This document shows, piece after piece, positions 1 through 5,978 of a stretch of DNA of 6,483 nucleotides; the stretch's first letter is position 1; the number at the start of each line of letters is the position of its first letter. Source of the DNA: Candidatus Pacearchaeota archaeon (GTDB lineage Archaea > Nanoarchaeota > Nanoarchaeia > Pacearchaeales > GW2011-AR1); the NCBI GenBank assembly GCA_002690445.1, contig NZER01000371.1, forward strand, positions 1 to 6,483, given 5' to 3'. Below the pieces are notes generated by a model, which searched no databases, was not told the DNA's origin, and saw only the letters and a list, made by a program, of their open reading frames with translations. The translations under genes and the position numbers were made by a program.

Positions 1-14
1 AGCAACTTTAGCCT

Positions 15-44
15 CAAAAGTTTTATAAAAATAGACAAAAGTTT
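15..44 (+). repeat. 9-base direct repeat CAAAAGTTT, two copies 21 bases apart
   Basis: CAAAAGTTT occurs at 15-23 and again at 36-44, a start-to-start distance of 21 bases, or about two helical turns. The second copy lies in a near-palindrome, ACAAAAGTTTGT (35-46), whose arms ACAAA/TTTGT flank a central AG. It overlaps the candidate -35 box and the start of the promoter spacer. Two similar sites on one face of the helix at a promoter would suit a repressor or activator site, but chance is a real alternative in such AT-rich DNA. Confidence 0.35.
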
Positions 45-60
45 GTTTTTATGTTATATT
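32..60 (+). promoter_or_regulatory. Candidate sigma70-type promoter with extended -10
   Basis: TAGACA (32-37, five of six matches to TTGACA) is separated by exactly 17 bases from TATATT (55-60). The -10 is preceded by TG at 52-53, giving the extended form TGnTATATT. Transcription would be expected to begin near 67, only about 12 bases before the ATG at 79, so the mRNA would begin at or inside the Shine-Dalgarno (AAAGGA, 65-70). The elements are read directly from the sequence; activity is inferred. AT-rich DNA produces chance -10 boxes, but the match of -35, spacing and TG together is better than chance would usually give. Confidence 0.6.
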
Positions 61-78
61 AAATAAAGGAATAACATT

Positions 79-360
79 ATGACTGAAGAAAACACAATCA
101 CAGAAGAAGAACTACATACTAATGAAGTTTTAGCGATGCCTGTATTCCCAGATTCAGAGCTAAAAGAATATCTCATAGAATATGTTGGAAAAAAGTTTGA
201 TCAAGAGGAAGTAACAGTTCACATGGTTGCAGAAGCTTTGGCCGTTGATTTTCCCGAGTTTCTATTTGCCTTTGCGGAAGAAAACTTTCTCAGAGGATAT
301 CAACAAGGGCTAGACGATGCTACAACATTACATACTTCAACGCCACAAACAACTTCTTGA
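79..360 (+). CDS. Small acidic protein of unknown function
   Basis: This is a 93-residue protein that I do not recognise as a named family. The ATG at 79 has a Shine-Dalgarno AAAGGA (65-70) eight bases upstream and is the first start after the candidate promoter. The protein is strongly acidic: about 20 Asp/Glu against four Lys/Arg. The N-terminal ~25 residues are Glu/Thr-rich and probably disordered. Residues ~27-80 look helical and end in ENFLRGYQQGLDDA, a conserved-looking amphipathic stretch. The last ~12 residues are a Thr/Ser-rich tail encoded in the region that overlaps the next gene. There is no signal peptide, membrane segment or Cys cluster. Small acidic proteins of this kind are common in early or accessory phage regions, where some bind host proteins; that role is only a possibility here. 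The overlap with the downstream metallopeptidase gene suggests co-expression. Confidence 0.75.
   Translation: MTEENTITEEELHTNEVLAMPVFPDSELKEYLIEYVGKKFDQEEVTVHMVAEALAVDFPEFLFAFAEENFLRGYQQGLDDATTLHTSTPQTTS
305..309 (+). promoter_or_regulatory. Shine-Dalgarno supporting the upstream metallopeptidase start
   Basis: AAGGG at 305-309 sits seven bases before the ATG at 317, inside the preceding gene. The competing in-frame ATG at 368 is preceded only by a weak ACAAAG. This favours 317 as the start, at the cost of a 44-base overlap. Confidence 0.45.
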
Positions 361-1015
361 ACAAAGAATGGATTTTTATACTTCTACAGGTATTCATGTA
401 TATTTTAAAGATCCCATTGAAAATGGAATAGATTTAGAACAAATTATATCAAAAATTGAAAGTACTTTACCAGAGCACTTGTTGGGTGAAGTTGAAATGA
501 TCATCGTCGGCCATTTTGATGAGTTTGAAGAGCGACATCTTGATGCGTTTTATGATGGTGGAACTTTATATATTTCACAAGAGCAAGACGATGAAAAAGA
601 TATGTATGATAATATTGTACACGAAATAGCACACTCTCTTGAACAGCCATATGGCCCCACGCTTTATCAAGATGGCAAAATAGAACGAGAGTTCTTAGAG
701 AAAAGAAGACATTTACATAAAATTTTATGGCAGATGGGATATAAATTACCTGAAGCTGCATTTTTAAATCCTGAATATGATGAAGAATTTGATATGTTTT
801 TATATGAAAAAATTGGATACGATAAACTTGGACACTTTATTCAAGGGCTTTTTATAACTCCCTATGCTGTCACATCTTTGCGAGAATACTTCGCCACCGG
901 ATTTGTCGAATATTATTTGGATCCAAATCATTCATTTTTGAAAACAACAAGTCCAAAGCTTTTTAACAAACTTTTTCAGCTTCAAGACCCGGAAGTACTT
1001 GACAACAGCTACTAA
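317..1015 (+). CDS. Putative zinc metallopeptidase (HExxH, gluzincin-like)
   Basis: This is a 232-residue protein with the zinc-protease signature VHEIAHSLE: His102 and His106 would bind zinc and Glu103 would be the general base. About 85 residues later, SLREYFATGFVEYYL offers Glu190 (or Glu198) as a third ligand. This resembles the E-x-F-A pattern of the gluzincins related to anthrax lethal factor, although the similarity is judged from motifs only. The N-terminal ~100 residues form an alpha/beta region with predicted strands (EVEMIIVGHF, GTLYISQ) before the active-site helix. There is no signal peptide or transmembrane segment, so it should act in the cytoplasm or be packaged. The start is ambiguous: ATG 317 has a better ribosome site but overlaps the upstream gene by 44 bases, while ATG 368 (215 residues, MDFYTSTG...) gives a seven-base gap. 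The residues between the two starts look like a charged amphipathic helix and favour the longer form. The substrate is unknown. The second promoter lies across its last codons. Confidence 0.72.
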   Translation: MLQHYILQRHKQLLEQRMDFYTSTGIHVYFKDPIENGIDLEQIISKIESTLPEHLLGEVEMIIVGHFDEFEERHLDAFYDGGTLYISQEQDDEKDMYDNIVHEIAHSLEQPYGPTLYQDGKIEREFLEKRRHLHKILWQMGYKLPEAAFLNPEYDEEFDMFLYEKIGYDKLGHFIQGLFITPYAVTSLREYFATGFVEYYLDPNHSFLKTTSPKLFNKLFQLQDPEVLDNSY

Positions 1016-1027
1016 AGTGGTTATAAT
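999..1027 (+). promoter_or_regulatory. Consensus sigma70 promoter for the nuclease-glycosyltransferase unit
   Basis: TTGACA (999-1004), then exactly 17 bases, then TATAAT (1022-1027): a twelve-out-of-twelve match with optimal spacing. The -35 lies in the last codons of the metallopeptidase gene and its TAA stop (1013-1015) lies in the spacer. Initiation would be expected around 1034, giving a leader of roughly 12-14 bases whose 5' part is the Shine-Dalgarno. Host RNA polymerase holoenzyme should recognise it without a phage-specific factor, which would suit early expression if this is a phage. No operator repeat or terminator is evident around it. Confidence 0.8.
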
Positions 1028-1035
1028 AGTATATT

Positions 1036-1044
1036 GAGGAGGGG
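1036..1044 (+). promoter_or_regulatory. Very strong Shine-Dalgarno of the nuclease gene
   Basis: GAGGAGGGG contains the full AGGAGG core (1037-1042), five bases before the ATG at 1048. It is the strongest ribosome site in the window. It fixes the start at 1048 and, with the consensus promoter just upstream, predicts strong expression of the first gene of the unit. Confidence 0.8.
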
Positions 1045-1047
1045 TTT

Positions 1048-1815
1048 ATGCCTCATATTTCATATTCTGAATTAAAAGATTGGGCGTTTTGCGCTTTTTA
1101 TCACAAACTTACACGTATTGATAAGATTGAAGGTTTTACAGGAAATGTTTTTACTGCGTTTGGAAGCGCTATTCACAATGTTTGCGAGAAGAAGTTACTT
1201 CAAGAAACTGTCGATGAAGAATTTTTTATCAAACAATTTGAAGAATGTTTAGAAAAACTTGATGATGATGTAAAAATAGACGAAAAACTAGTCTCCGATA
1301 TGCAAGAACAGGGTAAATTAATCTTGCCAGAGATCGAGGATGCTCTTAATGATTATTTTGAAGAGTATGAAGTTCTTGCCGCCGAGCTACCTTTAATGGA
1401 GCCGATTGAGGGCGAAGATTATAGATTTAAAGGATTTATTGATGCAGTGGTCGCCACCCCGGATGGCAAAGTACACATTTTTGATTGGAAGACTTGTTCG
1501 TGGGGATGGGATGCTAGACGCCGTTCAGAACCAATGACAACATACCAATTAACACTTTACAAACACTTCTTTGCACAAAAAATGAATGTAAATCCAAAAG
1601 ACATAGAAACACATTTTGCACTACTTAAGAGAACAGCGAAGAAAAATAGAGTTGAATTTTTCCGGGTGACGAGTGGCCCGAAAAAAACACAAAACGCTTT
1701 AAAATTAATGACAACAGCCCTATACAACATTAAAAAACAGCGTTATATTAAGAATCGCTTATCTTGCACAGGTGGCTATGGGTGCAAATTTTATAATACA
1801 AAACATTGTCCATGA
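1048..1815 (+). CDS. PD-(D/E)XK nuclease, RecB/Cas4-like with probable Fe-S cluster
   Basis: This 255-residue protein shows the ordered motifs of the RecB/Cas4 branch of PD-(D/E)XK nucleases: AFGSAIHNVCE with His43; AAELPL with Glu113; FKGFIDAVV with Asp132; FDWKT with Asp146 and Lys148 (the D-x-K metal-binding and catalytic core); and TYQLTLYKHFF with Gln167 and Tyr171. Four cysteines, Cys15 at the N-terminus and Cys240, Cys246 and Cys254 at the very C-terminus, are placed as in the Fe-S 'staple' of AddB- and Cas4-type nucleases, although their spacing (C-x5-C-x7-C) differs from the usual Cas4 C-x2-C-x5-C. The known family activity is Mg/Mn-dependent DNA exonuclease or endonuclease cleavage; in phages such proteins serve recombination, replication or host-DNA degradation. 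There is no helicase domain, no CRISPR array and no cas1/cas2 in view, so a Cas4 role is not supported. It is the first gene of the promoter-led operon, with seven bases to the next ATG. Confidence 0.85.
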   Translation: MPHISYSELKDWAFCAFYHKLTRIDKIEGFTGNVFTAFGSAIHNVCEKKLLQETVDEEFFIKQFEECLEKLDDDVKIDEKLVSDMQEQGKLILPEIEDALNDYFEEYEVLAAELPLMEPIEGEDYRFKGFIDAVVATPDGKVHIFDWKTCSWGWDARRRSEPMTTYQLTLYKHFFAQKMNVNPKDIETHFALLKRTAKKNRVEFFRVTSGPKKTQNALKLMTTALYNIKKQRYIKNRLSCTGGYGCKFYNTKHCP

Positions 1816-1818
1816 GGA
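1813..1818 (+). promoter_or_regulatory. Shine-Dalgarno built on the nuclease stop codon
   Basis: TGAGGA uses the nuclease stop codon (TGA, 1813-1815) as part of the ribosome site for the ATG at 1823, with four bases between. Termination of one gene would therefore place ribosomes at the next start, which supports translational coupling. Confidence 0.6.
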
Positions 1819-1822
1819 ATAA

Positions 1823-3109
1823 ATGACAAAAAAGAAAATCTTAGTGTTGTCTGATCATCCCCTTTCTCCCTCGGGTGTCGGAACACAAACAAAATACGTT
1901 ATTGAAGCTTTATTAAAAACCGGTAGATATTGCTTCGTATGCTTGGGAGGAGCCGTAGAACATCACGATTATCAACCACAAAGAGTTGAGCCATACGGTG
2001 AGGATTGGCTTATCTATCCTGTTGATGGTTATGGAAGTCACGAAATTGTAAGGTCGGTCTTGCAAAAAGAACACCCAGACGTTGTTTGGTTTATGACTGA
2101 TCCTAGGTTTTATGGCTGGTTATGGGAAATAGAAAATGAAGTCAGAGCTTCGGTGCCAATGATATATTATCATGTGTGGGATAATTTTCCGCCACCACAC
2201 TTTAACGGTCAATATTATCGATCAACTGATGAGGTTGTTTGCATTTCAAAAGTAACTCATGAAATTTTAAAAACGGTTGCGCCGGCCGTCAAGAGTTCTT
2301 ATTTGTCGCATGCTGTTAATAATAATGTTTTCAAAAAGTTTAAAACAAAAGAAGAATTAGAACACTGCAGTAAACTTAGGAAGGATATTATCGATATGAG
2401 CCTACCAGAGTTTAGAGATTATGATAAGAAACTCTTTTTCTGGAACAATCGTAATGCCCGTCGAAAACAATCAGGCACATTGATTTACTGGTTTAAAGAA
2501 TGGCTTGATAAAGTCGGCCACGACAAAGCAACATTATTGATGCATACTGACGCGCGAGATCCACATGGCCAAGATCTCCCGCACATCATTGAGCATATTG
2601 GAGCCAATAGAGGCCAGGTGCTCATATCAACCAATAAAGTACCACCAGAGGAATTGGCTGCTATGTATAATGCGGCTGATTTTACAATTAATATTTCCGA
2701 TGCTGAAGGTTTTGGTTTGGCAACGTTAGAATCATTATCCTGCGGCACACCTATTATAGTTAATATGACCGGAGGACTTCAAGAGCAAGTTACTGATGGT
2801 AAAAATTGGTTTGGTTATGGTATTCATCCCGTATCAAGAACTGTAATCGGCTCTCTCACAGTACCTTATATTTATGAAGATCGTATTTCACAAGATGATT
2901 TTGAAAAGTATATGACAAAAGCACTGAATATGTCCGATAAAATGTATAATAAAGTATCTGACCAAGGTCGAGAACATGTAGCTAAAAACTATAATTTTGA
3001 TAATTTCGAAAAAGAGTGGGTTAAAGTTATGGATGATTTTATAGAACGAAACGGTTCTTGGGAAACACGAAAAGGTTATGATCGGTGGCATCTTATGGAG
3101 GTGGCATAA
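1823..3109 (+). CDS. Glycosyltransferase, GT4 family (GT-B fold)
   Basis: This 428-residue protein has the two-lobed GT-B layout of family 4 glycosyltransferases. The N-terminal lobe begins with strand KKKILVLSDHP and the glycine loop SPSGVGTQTKYVIEALL (~15-31), which contacts nucleotide sugar and acceptor in this family. The C-terminal donor lobe begins near 203 (KLFFWNNRNARRKQ, with Arg/Lys residues 210-215 in the usual phosphate-binding position). It carries the diagnostic E-x7-E in DAEGFGLATLESLSCGTPII, Glu295 to Glu303, followed by the GG turn of NMTGGLQE. It would transfer a sugar from a nucleotide-diphosphate donor with retention of configuration, in the cytoplasm; neither sugar nor acceptor can be told. 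There is no membrane segment. The Trp/Arg-rich end (RKGYDRWHLMEV) is an extra tail after the GT-B C-terminal helix. Its stop overlaps the next ATG by one base (TAATG), indicating coupled expression with the second glycosyltransferase. Confidence 0.88.
   Translation: MTKKKILVLSDHPLSPSGVGTQTKYVIEALLKTGRYCFVCLGGAVEHHDYQPQRVEPYGEDWLIYPVDGYGSHEIVRSVLQKEHPDVVWFMTDPRFYGWLWEIENEVRASVPMIYYHVWDNFPPPHFNGQYYRSTDEVVCISKVTHEILKTVAPAVKSSYLSHAVNNNVFKKFKTKEELEHCSKLRKDIIDMSLPEFRDYDKKLFFWNNRNARRKQSGTLIYWFKEWLDKVGHDKATLLMHTDARDPHGQDLPHIIEHIGANRGQVLISTNKVPPEELAAMYNAADFTINISDAEGFGLATLESLSCGTPIIVNMTGGLQEQVTDGKNWFGYGIHPVSRTVIGSLTVPYIYEDRISQDDFEKYMTKALNMSDKMYNKVSDQGREHVAKNYNFDNFEKEWVKVMDDFIERNGSWETRKGYDRWHLMEVA
3097..3101 (+). 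promoter_or_regulatory. Shine-Dalgarno deciding the second GT4 start
   Basis: GGAGG at 3097-3101, followed by seven bases and then ATG 3109, selects 3109 as the start. The upstream in-frame ATG at 3085 has no comparable site, would add eight residues (MASYGGGI), and would place this ribosome site inside the coding sequence. Confidence 0.7.
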
Positions 3110-4350
3110 TGCAAAAGAAAATTATTCTAAAAGCCCCATTACTAACTCGAAGTGGTTATGGGGAGCAATCTAGATATGCTCTTCGAGCCCTTCGTTCCCG
3201 TGAAGATTTGTTTGATATTTATATCCAACCTCTTCAGTGGGGTCAAACTTCATGGATATCAACCATGAACGAAGAGCGCGCTTGGATAGATCAAGCAATT
3301 GAAAAAACAATTGGCTTTGTTCAACAAGGTGGTCAGTTTGATATGTCCTTGCAAGTTACAATTCCAAACGAATTCGAAAGAATAGCTCCAGTAAATATTG
3401 GTTATACTGCCGGAATAGAAACAACAAGAGTAGCTCACCAGTGGATTTCCAAGGGAAACGAAATGGACAAGATTCTTGTTATTTCAAACCATTCTAAAAA
3501 CACTTTCGAACAAACAGTATATGAAGGAGTGAATGAACAAACCGGAGAATCGGTTTACTTGCGTCTTAACACACCAATAGAAGTGATCAATTATCCTGTT
3601 AAGTTTCACGATGATTTACCAGATTTGCAACTTAAATTTGATTATGATTGTAACTTTTTGACTATTGCACAGTTTGGTCCTCGAAAGAACCTTCCAAACA
3701 CAATTAAATGGTTTGTTGAAGAATTTGAAAATGAAGAAGTTGGCTTGATTGTAAAATCTAATATTGCTAAAAATTGTTTAATGGATAGAGAAAAGCTGTA
3801 TAACGATTTGCAAGGTTTCCTTAAAAACTTTCCAAATAGAAAATGCAAAGTATATTTGCTCCACGGCGATATGACAGACGAAGAAATACATAGTTTATAT
3901 GTACATCCTCAAATTAAAGCACTTGTGGCACTCCCTCACGGTGAAGGGTTTGGTTTGCCTATTTTCGAGGCGGCTTACAGCGGTCTTCCTGTGGTTGCAA
4001 CCGGCTGGTCTGGTCAACTAGATTATTTGGTCGATGAACAAGGAAAAGAGCATTTTTATAATGTAGCGTTTGATTTACAACAAGTTCAAGATCAAGTAGT
4101 GTGGGATGGTGTTATTATTAAGGAATCGATGTGGGCTTTCCCTCGCGAACAATCCGCAAAGGAACAGCTTCGCGCAGCTTATAATGATCGCGATTCTGAA
4201 CCACGTACACCTCCTTGTATCCGCGAAAGATTTGAACCTACAAAAATGTATGACAAATTTGTTAATTTTTTGGTATCTGATACCACCACCGCCGACGATC
4301 CTGACGCTTGGATGAGAGAAATAGATTCGATAGTCAAGGAATATGAATGA
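3109..4350 (+). CDS. Second glycosyltransferase, GT4-like (GT-B fold)
   Basis: This 413-residue protein, read from ATG 3109, follows GGAGG and overlaps the previous stop by one base. The N-terminus MQKKIILKAPLLTRSGYGEQSRYALRAL mirrors the preceding enzyme's glycine loop (SGYGEQS, 15-21), followed by NIGYTAGIETTRV and a KILVISNHSK segment typical of the acceptor lobe. The donor lobe starts around 183 (FLTIAQFGPRKNLP, with Arg192/Lys193), then IVKSN (Lys216). It bears the E-x7-E in HGEGFGLPIFEAAYSGLPVVATGWSG, Glu279 to Glu287. These motifs support nucleotide-sugar-dependent transfer of GT4 type. The C-terminal ~70 residues (Arg/Pro-rich, then acidic) lie outside the core. It is clearly divergent from its upstream neighbour, so the two probably add different sugars or act on different acceptors rather than being a recent duplication. 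It is soluble, with no signal peptide. Its last four bases form ATGA with the next start. Confidence 0.86.
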   Translation: MQKKIILKAPLLTRSGYGEQSRYALRALRSREDLFDIYIQPLQWGQTSWISTMNEERAWIDQAIEKTIGFVQQGGQFDMSLQVTIPNEFERIAPVNIGYTAGIETTRVAHQWISKGNEMDKILVISNHSKNTFEQTVYEGVNEQTGESVYLRLNTPIEVINYPVKFHDDLPDLQLKFDYDCNFLTIAQFGPRKNLPNTIKWFVEEFENEEVGLIVKSNIAKNCLMDREKLYNDLQGFLKNFPNRKCKVYLLHGDMTDEEIHSLYVHPQIKALVALPHGEGFGLPIFEAAYSGLPVVATGWSGQLDYLVDEQGKEHFYNVAFDLQQVQDQVVWDGVIIKESMWAFPREQSAKEQLRAAYNDRDSEPRTPPCIRERFEPTKMYDKFVNFLVSDTTTADDPDAWMREIDSIVKEYE

Positions 4351-5978
4351 AACAAATAGTTTTTATAGCTGATTATTTTGTTGAACAAATTATTGGTGGT
4401 GGAGAGTTAAACAACAAAGAACTGGCAACTATTTTTAAAAACAAAGATTACGATATTAAAGAAATACAATCTCGTTTTGTAACATTGGAATTTTTGGAAT
4501 CTTGCAAAGAAAGTTTTATTATACTTTCAAACTTTGTTGAATTGTCATTTGACTGTAGGGAGGCGTTGTGTGATCTAAATTACATAATTTATGAGCACGA
4601 CCACAAGTATCTAAAGTCAAGAAATCCAGCCACATATGAGAACTTCAAAGCGCCCGATAGTGAGATAATCAATTACAATCTTTATAAAAGCGCAATAGCT
4701 GTTCTATGTCAGTCAAATCTTCATAAAAAGATATTGCAGAGCAATTTAGATATTGATAATGTAATTAATTTAGGTGGTAATCTGTGGTCAGAAGAAAGTC
4801 TCAATATAATTGAGGAGATGTCAAAACTAGAAAAAAAGGATTGTTGTTCAATCATGCAATCAGATATACCACACAAGAATACAAGTGGCGCCCTTAGATA
4901 TTGCAACTATAAAGATCTTAAATATGAATTAATATCTGATCGCGATTATAAACAATTTTTAAGAAAGCTCGGCTCCAACTCTAAATTCCTTTTCCTTCCT
5001 CAAACGCCAGAAACCTTATCAAGAGTTGTCGTTGAGGCGAGAATGATGGGTTGTTCTGTGATGACAAATAACTTGGTCGGCGCCACCAGCGAAGAATGGT
5101 TTGAGATGAAGGGGGTTGAGCTAATCAATTTCCTTCGCAATAAGAAACAAGAGATCGCCGCGACAATTGAGAACTTGATAGACAATTGTGTTTTTCAAGA
5201 TAAACAGAAGCCTTTGGTTTCAATATTAGCCACTTTTTGTGAAGGTAAGACATTTTTGCCCCATTTTATGGAGAATATGGTAAATCAAACTTTTTTTGAT
5301 AAGTGTGAATTGGTGATTGTTGATGCTGACTCACAAGATTATGAACAAGATTTGATCAATGATTATATGCAGAAATACGATAATATTGTTTATTGTCGTT
5401 TAGATGAGAAATTGAAACCGACACCTTGTTTTAACAAGACGATACAACTATCAAGTGGAAAATATCTAACGTTTGCATTCATTGATGATGTTAAAAGAAA
5501 GGATTGTATTGAAATGTTATATAACGAAATAGAAAAAGATGATACAATCAACTTAGTATATGGCAATGTAGTCGAAACCGGCCTTGAGAATCAAATATTT
5601 GAAAATCACGATTTCAAAGAAATGAAATTGTTCGAGCACTCAAATTTTGATTTCTCAAAAGAAAATATGATAAAATGCCTCCCAGGCCCGATGCCGTTGT
5701 GGAGAAGAAAGATGCACGAACAGAATGGATTTTTTGATACAAAAAATTGTAATTATGCTGATGATTGGGAGATGTGGTTGCGAGCAGTTGAAAGTGGATC
5801 TAAATTTAAGAAAATAGATGAGATTGTCGGCTTGTATTTAACAGGCGGCAGATCGCAACAAGATGATTTGGAACAGAGACGAGAAGAAGCCAAATTGTTT
5901 TACAAATACTCACATTTATTTGGCCCTAACTTCCATAAATATAAGCCATATTTTGACCAATTTATAGGACCCCGTTAA
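4347..5978 (+). CDS. Two-domain glycosyltransferase: GT4-like N-half fused to GT2 C-half
   Basis: This is a 543-residue protein. ATG 4347 overlaps the previous stop as ATGA and is preceded by AAGGA (4336-4340, six bases away). Residues 1-280 look like a reduced GT-B enzyme: a Gly-rich start (VEQIIGGGELNNKEL), YEHDHKYLKSRNPA near 82-95, and a compact donor-site segment in which Glu222 and Glu230 keep the E-x7-E spacing (PETLSRVVVEARMMGCSV). The GFG loop is replaced by TLS and the lobe is shorter than usual. Residues 288-500 form a GT2 (GT-A) domain: PLVSILATFCEGKTFLPHFMENM, ELVIVDADSQD (Asp326, Asp328), SSGKYLTFAFIDDVKR (Asp380-Asp381 in the DxD-like metal site) and ADDWEMWLRA (Asp472-Asp473, the usual catalytic-base region). 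The two halves could add successive sugars, or the first could be an acceptor-binding remnant. About 16 cysteines is high for a cytoplasmic enzyme, and the text is more AT-rich than its neighbours, hinting at separate origin. Confidence 0.8.
   Translation: MKQIVFIADYFVEQIIGGGELNNKELATIFKNKDYDIKEIQSRFVTLEFLESCKESFIILSNFVELSFDCREALCDLNYIIYEHDHKYLKSRNPATYENFKAPDSEIINYNLYKSAIAVLCQSNLHKKILQSNLDIDNVINLGGNLWSEESLNIIEEMSKLEKKDCCSIMQSDIPHKNTSGALRYCNYKDLKYELISDRDYKQFLRKLGSNSKFLFLPQTPETLSRVVVEARMMGCSVMTNNLVGATSEEWFEMKGVELINFLRNKKQEIAATIENLIDNCVFQDKQKPLVSILATFCEGKTFLPHFMENMVNQTFFDKCELVIVDADSQDYEQDLINDYMQKYDNIVYCRLDEKLKPTPCFNKTIQLSSGKYLTFAFIDDVKRKDCIEMLYNEIEKDDTINLVYGNVVETGLENQIFENHDFKEMKLFEHSNFDFSKENMIKCLPGPMPLWRRKMHEQNGFFDTKNCNYADDWEMWLRAVESGSKFKKIDEIVGLYLTGGRSQQDDLEQRREEAKLFYKYSHLFGPNFHKYKPYFDQFIGPR

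Noticed and set aside
1..28. Possible end of an upstream gene (frame ending ATLASKVL, stop at 26-28) and a weak hairpin AACTTT/AAAGTT (4-9 with 17-22).
   Set aside because: Eight codons cannot establish a coding frame, another frame is also open to 64-66, and the hairpin has only six mostly A-T pairs.
22..32. TATAAAAATA, similar to the T4 late promoter box TATAAATA.
   Set aside because: The match is inexact, in very AT-rich DNA, with no second copy at a gene start in the window; the -35/extended -10 pair explains the region better.
501..761. Antisense reading frame opposite the metallopeptidase gene.
   Set aside because: It mirrors a well-supported gene with conserved motifs, lacks a ribosome site and shows no protein-like pattern; the other minus-strand frames were dismissed for the same reason.
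1048..1815. Reading the nuclease as a CRISPR Cas4.
   Set aside because: There is no repeat-spacer array or cas1/cas2 in the window and the cysteine spacing is not the classical Cas4 pattern.
4106..4315. Plus-strand 69-codon frame inside the second GT4 gene.
   Set aside because: It is out of frame within a continuous, motif-bearing gene and its translation has no recognisable pattern.
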